Shown here: in pieces, positions 27,205 through 32,328 of the stretch
Position numbering within the stretch: the stretch's first letter is position 1
Layout: each line of letters starts with the position of its first letter
NCBI GenBank assembly: GCA_018398765.1
Contig: JAHBMJ010004535.1
Span: 43,015 to 75,342 of the forward strand
Source of the DNA: Chromera velia
Lineage: Eukaryota; Sar; Chromeraceae
Direction: 5' to 3'
DNA: 32,328 bases
The notes under the pieces: generated by a model
Told to the model about the DNA's origin: nothing
Seen by the model: the letters and a program-made list of their open reading frames with translations, nothing else
Database searches by the model: none
Translations under genes and position numbers: made by a program

Positions 27205-27695
27205 TAAAACATAACTTGCATAAGGAATTCATAAGTGTTTTGCTTGTTTGAGCTTTGACAACCATCGTCAATAAAATAATAAAAAGAAAAAACAAAAGAA
27301 TAGACCTTTCCAGATTTTTTTTTTTTACTACTGCATGTGCGTCGCCTAGTCATTTATTTAATTAAGTGCTGCTAATTTTTTAAGTACTGCTGTAACTTCC
27401 GTGCTCAGAGTGTCATATTTTTTATCAGTTCGGCATGCCGCCAGTGTCCGCTACTGTTTTATCTAGTGTTTTATGCACGATCGACAAAAAAGTTTAGTTT
27501 TATCCTTATATATGCATGATTTCCTCGACCTAGAAATTTAGCTAGGCACGTCACAGCAAAAAAAAATAAAAAAAAAGTACCTGGAAAAACTATAGTTATC
27601 CATTTTTTTTAATATTTTTTTTTTCATGTCAGACGTGTAACACCTTACAACACTTGTGCAACACCCATGGAACACCTAAACAACAGTTGTTTTAG

Positions 27696-29260
27696 CTAGG
27701 CGTAGGCCACTAAAAAAAAAAAACCTTTAAAAAAAAAATTGACAAAACCCTCGAATAAAATTTATTTACAAAAATACCCCCCCTGCAAAAACTAAAAGAG
27801 GCTTAAACAATTTAAGACTAGCTTTGAGCTTCTAAAACCCCAACGAGTTTTTTTAAAATACTTACAGTTGTTTATAAGAACTTTTTTTTTACTTAATATA
27901 TATCTTTAGCCTTTAGGTCCATATTTTTCTAGTCATTTCTTCTACTATTTCCTAGTATATTTTACATTATTTTATACGTTTTTTGCTTAAAATTTTTATG
28001 TTTAAATTTATATAGTATTATATGTATGATTGAACTTGTTTAAACGGTCATAGAACATGTGTGTTGCCTTCTCCCAACACTTTAACCACTTTGAGAGGAA
28101 CCTGTGCTTACCTCCCCACAAAGCCTTTGTTGCCCGCTGGCATCGTCATATATTGCCATCTTCTTTCTTCAAATATTCTCAAAGTCAGAGATATCTATAA
28201 CTCGAAGAATAATTTTAAAATGAGTCACATCATTGTTTTCAACCATCAGACCAAATGTTGCTGTTTCGCCACTGCGCTTAAATAGAGGGGCGTGAAGACA
28301 CTTAACCATCCAATCTTTATATTTTAGATCATGAGCAGCAGGACCAGTAAAGCTCCTGCCTGAAGCACTAAAAACAGCCTGCACTTACGCTAATTTGTAA
28401 CACTCTACCTCCCCCTTCTCTCCTTTCAATTTGTTCAATGTGTGCAACCATACCCATGCTTTTTCTTTTATGACCTGGCTGGCTTTATCCGTCATCCGTC
28501 TCCCCTCTGCCTAAACACGGTCAAGGCAAGATTAGCGCAAAACGGCTGTGGGGGAGGTATATTGGGAAGATCTGTTTCTCCTTCACAAAAGATGTCAGAA
28601 TCCATGTTTTTGTGAAGGAAACAAATGTGTACAGGAGACTGTGCATGCTTGGAAAGAAAGAAATGAAGAAAGAGATTTTTTTATGGTGGAGGGCGGATGA
28701 GGGGGACAACGATCACTATAATATCCTTCTCCCTAAATGAAAAAGAAACGACCTAGGAAACGAATGCGTCTCTGCCTTTGTTTGATTAACTGAGTAGCCT
28801 GGGTTTTTTTTTGGATGAATTTCTGTTTGTGCAATGTGGTCGAATATCGTAATTTTGTTTTCATATTAATTATGCCGTGAGTGATGGTCTCAGAGTGAGA
28901 AGGTCACTAAGAACCTGTAAGTATATGGTTCAGTAGGGGCTTAACCTGGGGTTCGGTGCATAAGAGTGAAGATTGCGGTTCGAAGCTCTCTGAATGAACA
29001 TGGTTTCATTTTCCTTGCTGCTCAGACTTGTTAATCAATCAATAAAGCATATTCGATCAATTCATTTACTTTCAATTATCCTATAATTGTCCTTAAAGTT
29101 TTTGAAGAGGCTATAGTGAATAAGAGGCGAAGACTAGGTCTCTAGCATCAACCTAGGCATCAACATCAAAATTCTTATTAAAAAAAAAAAAACTTAAAAA
29201 AAAAATGGAAAGAAAAACGCCCAATAAAATTTATAGTTTTTTTTAATGGCCTACGCCTAG
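27696..29260. mobile_element. inner hAT-like element (1565 bp) with 8-bp target duplication
   Basis: Terminal inverted repeats CTAGGCGTAGGCCACTAAAA (27696) and its reverse complement with one mismatch (ending 29260) are flanked by a perfect 8-base duplication TGTTTTAG (27688-27695 and 29261-29268). The outermost CTAGG matches the other two inverted-repeat elements nearby. The interior has no long ORF. On the minus strand a short frame (28169-28384) ends just above a small ATG block (28110-28143, MPAGNKGFVG) that stops at a good donor GAG|GTAAGC, which might be the remains of a spliced gene. A tRNA-like box lies at about 28977. Confidence 0.75.
28877..28990 (+). other. possible tRNA-derived (SINE-like) segment
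   Basis: GCGGTTCGAAGCTC (about 28975-28988) resembles a pol III B box, and TGGTCTCAGAGTGAGAAGG (about 28883) loosely resembles an A box. No cloverleaf can be drawn and the spacing is long. About 50 bases downstream comes AATCAATCAATAAAG. A weak call. Confidence 0.2.
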
Positions 29261-29891
29261 TGTTTTAGACAAGAAAAAAAAAAAAGAAAAAAAAAGTATC
29301 TGGCAAAGAGAGTTATCTATTTTTTTTTTTTCTGTGACACCCCTAGAAATTCAGGGGATTCTATAGGCTAGTCTATAGGCTTCAACTCTGCATGTCTCAT
29401 CTTATGATATGAGAAACCCAAATGATAGAGCACAGTAACCAAGTTTAGGACTAGAGACAGATTGGTCTATAGACACATATCTAAAGACATATGTACATTA
29501 ATTTTTGTTTGAAATTTTGTGAACTACAAAACTATCTATGTTTAGTATGTGTTGCATAATGTGTATAACAATTTTAAGGCTAGAATTCAAGATTTTTATA
29601 TAGGATTTTGTAAAGTTTCAACTTCAGGTTTTCAGCTCAAAACGTCAGGATTTAATTGAATCATGATTAGAAAAAATCACCGAGAATCATCATTCGAATA
29701 GACTTTGAATTTCTCTTCTTTTCTTGAGACTTTTCGGACCTTTGGATTGAGAAAGACCTAACTGTGGCTCAAGCACCTCTCACTAACTTTGGAGAATAGT
29801 TGACAGACTAATTGATAGCTAGATTGATAGATCGCTGGAGCTCAAACTAGGTCATTGACTCTGATATCAGCCTTCTGTAGTCTGATTACTA

Positions 29892-30333
29892 TATCTATGA
29901 GTCATGATTCATGAAGAGTTTAAGTTTTTTTAAAAACTTAATAACTTCGAATTATATATGAATCGAATAAAGGTTATCCAATAACTGGTTATTCGTAAGT
30001 TATTAAGTTAAAAAAAAAAAATTATTACGAAAAACCTAGCACAACTTGAAACGAATAACTTTCAATAACTTAATGATTTAAGTTTTTCAAAAACCTGAAA
30101 AGCCAAACAAAATACGTAATCGAATAACTTTCAATAACTCGTGGTTGAATAACCTCGAATAACTTAACGTAAAAGTTTTTCCTTTTTTAATTTTTATATA
30201 AAACTTATCGTTGTTTAAGTTTTTCAAAAATTTTAAGTTTTTCCTAAGTTTTCAAGTTTTTCAAAAACTCAAAAACCCAATGGTTAAGTTTTTCAAAAAA
30301 CGAAAAACTTAAATCTTTCATGACTCATAGATG
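29892..30333. mobile_element. AT-rich foldback element flanked by TA
   Basis: ATCTATGAGTCATGA on the left (29893) is inverted at the right end as TCATGACTCATAGAT (ending 30332), and both ends continue into TTTAAGTTTTT/AAAAACTTAAA. TA lies on both sides (29890-29891 and 30334-30335), as for Tc1/mariner-type MITEs. The interior is built from recurring AAGTTTTTCAAAAAC and GAATAACTT words in both orientations. No ORF. Confidence 0.55.
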
Positions 30334-30721
30334 TAAAACCGTTCTGTCCCTCTCCAGCGAACTGAGTTAGGAGCTAGGATAGGAGGTCCGTAGAACACTC
30401 ACTCCTCCGGCGCCCAGGGAGGGAGTGTGAGAAAGGAAGGCAGCGGGTCCCTCTTGCTCTGCAACGGCCCATTCAAGATGCAAGAAACATTATAATATCT
30501 TTTGGCATCGCCACAGGCAAGTATTCGCAGCAACACATTTTTGAAAAAGACGTGTTCTTATCAGTTACTTTTCTCTTTACAAAACCAAAAGGGTCGTCTG
30601 AGTCTCGTTTTCTCTGAATTTCTATTCCCAGACTCTCCTTTGCTGATAATTTCAGTGATAAAAACTTTGACGTAGACTTCGACAGCTTTGCTGTACAAAT
30701 GTATCTATATGACCAACTCAC

Positions 30722-30766
30722 ATTTGCTGTCAGGCGGTTCAGAAATTCCAGGAGCTCCCTGTCATA
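30722..30766 (-). CDS. probable mini-exon (15 codons) of a right-hand gene
   Basis: A 45-nt, phase 0-0 exon bounded by a strong acceptor (TTCCCAATGCTCTTATGCAG) and a strong donor AAT|GTGAGT. It encodes YDRELLEFLNRLTAN, an amphipathic helix. The surrounding 110-codon frame (30473-30805) reads through both splice sites and is probably not the real product. Confidence 0.45.
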
Positions 30767-31451
30767 CTGCATAAGAGCATTGGGAAAACGGAAAGGGCAC
30801 AGCATCCGGATCGATTGATCATCCGATTTGATAGAAGACGGCTTGCAGCACGAGAAAAGATATATAAAACAGAGGTATGAATGTCTGCATCTTGGTGACT
30901 CGGTAGATATAAGGCAAAGGAAAAACCAAGCACCCTTTTCTGTCTATCTGTCTGTCCGTATGCGTAGTTGTCTGTGCCTCTATGTGTGTGTGTGTGACAC
31001 TGTGTGTGTGTCTTTGTCTGACAGTGTGTGTGAAAGAGAAAGAGAGAGATTCTGAAAGAGAAAGAAAGAGAAAGATAGAGAGAGAGACAGAGAGAGAGAG
31101 ACAGAGAGTGTATGGCTATGTATATGGCGGTAAAAATGCAAGAGGAAATGAGAAAAAGAAAAAAAGGAAGGATCTAAGGACATAGAAGGGAAGACGGAAG
31201 GAGCTTCAAGGAAGGAAGGAAGGAAGAAAGGAAGGAAGGAATGCAGAAAGAAAGAAAGGAAGAAAGGGAGGACGGAAGGAAGCAAGGAAGGAAGGAAGGA
31301 AGCCACGAAGAAAGGCAGGAAAGAAAGAAGGAAGGAAGGAACTTCAAGGAAGAAAGAAACAAATAAAAGAAGGAAAAGAAGGAGCAAGAGAAGAAAGAAG
31401 GAAGGAAGGAAGGACGAAAGGAAGGGACGAAGAAAGGAAGGAAGGAAGGAA

Positions 31452-31484
<33 letters not shown>

Positions 31485-32041
31485 GAAAGTAAGGAGAGAA
31501 TGAATGAAAGAAGGAAGAAAAGACGGGAAGAATGAATGAATGAATGAATGAAGGAAGGAAGAAAGAAAAGAAGAAAGGTAGAAAAGGAGAAATGAAAGAA
31601 GGAGAGAAGGACGGAATAAATGAAGGAATCAAGGAAGGAAGGAAGGAAGGAAGGAAGGAAAGAAGGAAGAAAGGAAAAAAAGAAGAAGAAAAAAGGTAAG
31701 AAGAAGGGAATTAAGGAAAGGAGGAAATGAGGAAGGAAGGGGCGGAAGAATGAATGAAGAAAGAAAGGAGGGAAGGAAGAAAAGAAGAAAGGAGAAAAGA
31801 AGAAATGAAAGACAAAAGGAAGGAAGAAGGGAGCGAAAGGAGAAAAGGAAGAAAGGAACGAAGGAACTTCAAGGAAGGAAGGAAGGAAGGAAGAAAGAAA
31901 GGAGGAAGGAAGGAAGGAAGGACGGAAGGAAGGGAGGAAAAAAGGAAAAAAGGAACGAAGGAACTTCAAGGAAGGAAGGAAGGAAGGAAGGAAGGAAGAG
32001 AGGAGGAAGGGGAAAGAAGCAGTGCATCAGATTTTCCTTAC
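30767..32041. other. probable intron filled with purine repeats
   Basis: This lies between the two probable exons of the right-hand gene. It contains GT-rich sequence (30978-31030), GA-rich repeats and then about 900 bp of GGAA/GAAA repeats. On the transcribed minus strand it would be an extreme pyrimidine tract. Confidence 0.45.
31033..32021 (+). repeat. ~1-kb near-pure purine tract (GAAA/GGAA repeats)
   Basis: GAGA, GAAA, GGAA and GAAT tetramers with rare pyrimidines. A unit containing GGAACTTCAAGGAAGGAAGG recurs, clearly at 31864 and 31961 (about 97 bases apart) and in variants near 31201 and 31340, so there is a higher-order repeat. Repetitive Phe/Leu/Pro/Ser frames on the minus strand are artefacts of this tract. 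Confidence 0.9.
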
Positions 32042-32113
32042 CACGTCTTGGGCTTCGTCTCTCTCGTCTTCTGACTCTGAGTTGGAGATGAGCGACATGG
32101 TTGCGTCCAGATC
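32042..32113 (-). CDS. probable exon (24 codons) of a right-hand gene
   Basis: A 72-nt, phase 0-0 exon with acceptor CTCCCTTGCCTGCAG and donor GTG|GTAAGG. It encodes DLDATMSLISNSESEDERDE then AQDV, an acidic Ser-rich stretch. Joined to 30722-30766 it stays in phase. It could belong to a separate gene or, less simply, be an upstream exon of the large gene at 8205-16248 across a transposon-filled intron. Confidence 0.5.
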
Positions 32114-32328
32114 CTGCAGGCAAGGGAGTGGGGAGTCAGGTATCCCTTACCTGCAGCTAGAATAATATGAACTAGAGCTAGAGAGGAAACCCAGACAGCA
32201 AGACAGCCCGTACACTCGACACAACGATTGCTACTGCGGCATGTCAGGCTTCTGACGAATCCCATGCATCCTAGTATATAGACGGACACACAGCTAGAAG
32301 CAGACCCACCTCATTTCTTCCCTGCGGT
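32114..32328. other. window edge, probable intron
   Basis: Sequence upstream of the last exon on the minus strand. No further exon could be defined before the window ends. Confidence 0.35.

Larger units (their letters stand above)
21102..27349. mobile_element. hAT-like MITE (~252 bp) split by the chromovirus
   Basis: The ends are inverted repeats: CTAGGCGACGCACA then an A-run on the left (21102), and the reverse complement of CTAGGCGACGCACATGC after a T-run on the right (ending 27349). They are flanked by a perfect 8-base duplication TCATTTAT (21094-21101 and 27350-27357). Removing the retrotransposon and one copy of its 5-base duplication leaves about 252 bp without coding capacity. An 8-base duplication with T/A in its right half and short terminal repeats fit hAT-superfamily MITEs; the family assignment is inference, since no transposase is present. 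Confidence 0.75.
27542..29346. mobile_element. outer hAT-like MITE (~232 bp) split by another element
   Basis: The ends are CTAGGCACGTCACAG plus an A-run (27542) and the inverted partner CTGTGACACCCCTAG after a T-run (ending 29346). The flanks AAATTTAG (27534-27541) and AAATTCAG (29347-29354) match at 7 of 8 bases, the difference being a transition. Without the inner element (1565 bp plus an 8-base duplication) about 232 bp remain. Inside, a block of the form A-run, GTAYCTGG, TTATCYA, T-run occurs twice in direct orientation (about 27566-27612 and 29275-29331). Confidence 0.65.

Noticed and set aside
28877-28990. Functional tRNA gene
   Set aside because: A B-box-like word is present, but no cloverleaf, acceptor stem or correct A-B spacing could be drawn.
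30980-31969. 329-codon minus-strand ORF of Phe/Leu/Pro/Ser repeats
   Set aside because: It is a direct translation of the GGAA/GAAA microsatellite. All frames stay open because the tract lacks stop codons.

Overview
The window looks like nuclear DNA of a eukaryotic microbe. Coding sequence is broken into phase-matched exons with GT-AG borders, microsatellites fill the introns, and most of the rest is transposable elements, including a Ty3/Gypsy chromovirus and several inverted-repeat elements that resemble hAT-type MITEs. There are no operons, ribosome-binding sites, tRNA genes or rRNA genes. Composition and style suggest a protist alga, possibly a chromerid-type alveolate; this lineage guess is weak.

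Left (1-8204): no convincing host gene. Two small LTR retroelements without recognisable pol genes sit here. Element A (766-3602) has a perfect 5-bp target duplication GGAGA, and its right LTR is split by a ~490-bp insertion. Element B (4010-5756) has ~470-bp LTRs and a primer-binding site directly after the left LTR. An AT-rich desert follows.

Middle (8205-16248, minus strand): one large spliced gene. I could place nine exons whose splice phases all agree and which sum to 4743 nt (1581 codons). It encodes an uncharacterised Ser/Arg/Glu-rich protein with several short coiled-coil exons. One symmetric 156-nt exon lies in a nearly perfect 408-bp tandem duplication.

Centre-right (16469-20740): a GC-rich inverted-repeat element, a second and badly decayed gag gene with its own primer-site-like sequence, and an unassigned ORF interrupted by a single in-frame TAG.

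Right (21094-30333): nested transposons with resolvable borders. A ~252-bp inverted-repeat element with 8-bp target duplications was split by a 5991-bp chromovirus (gag-protease, RT-RNase H, integrase-chromodomain; 307-bp LTRs; 5-bp duplication TAAAA). Next to it, one inverted-repeat element is nested inside another, each with its own 8-bp duplication. A TA-flanked foldback element follows.

Far right (30722-32328): two probable exons of another minus-strand gene (or of upstream exons of the same large gene), separated by about 1 kb of almost pure purine repeats.

A theme across the window is that repeat copies differ almost only by transitions, and that in-frame stops in the decayed genes are nearly all TAG where Gln would fit. 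This points to C-to-T deamination or a RIP-like process acting on the transposons. The tandem exon duplication does not show it.
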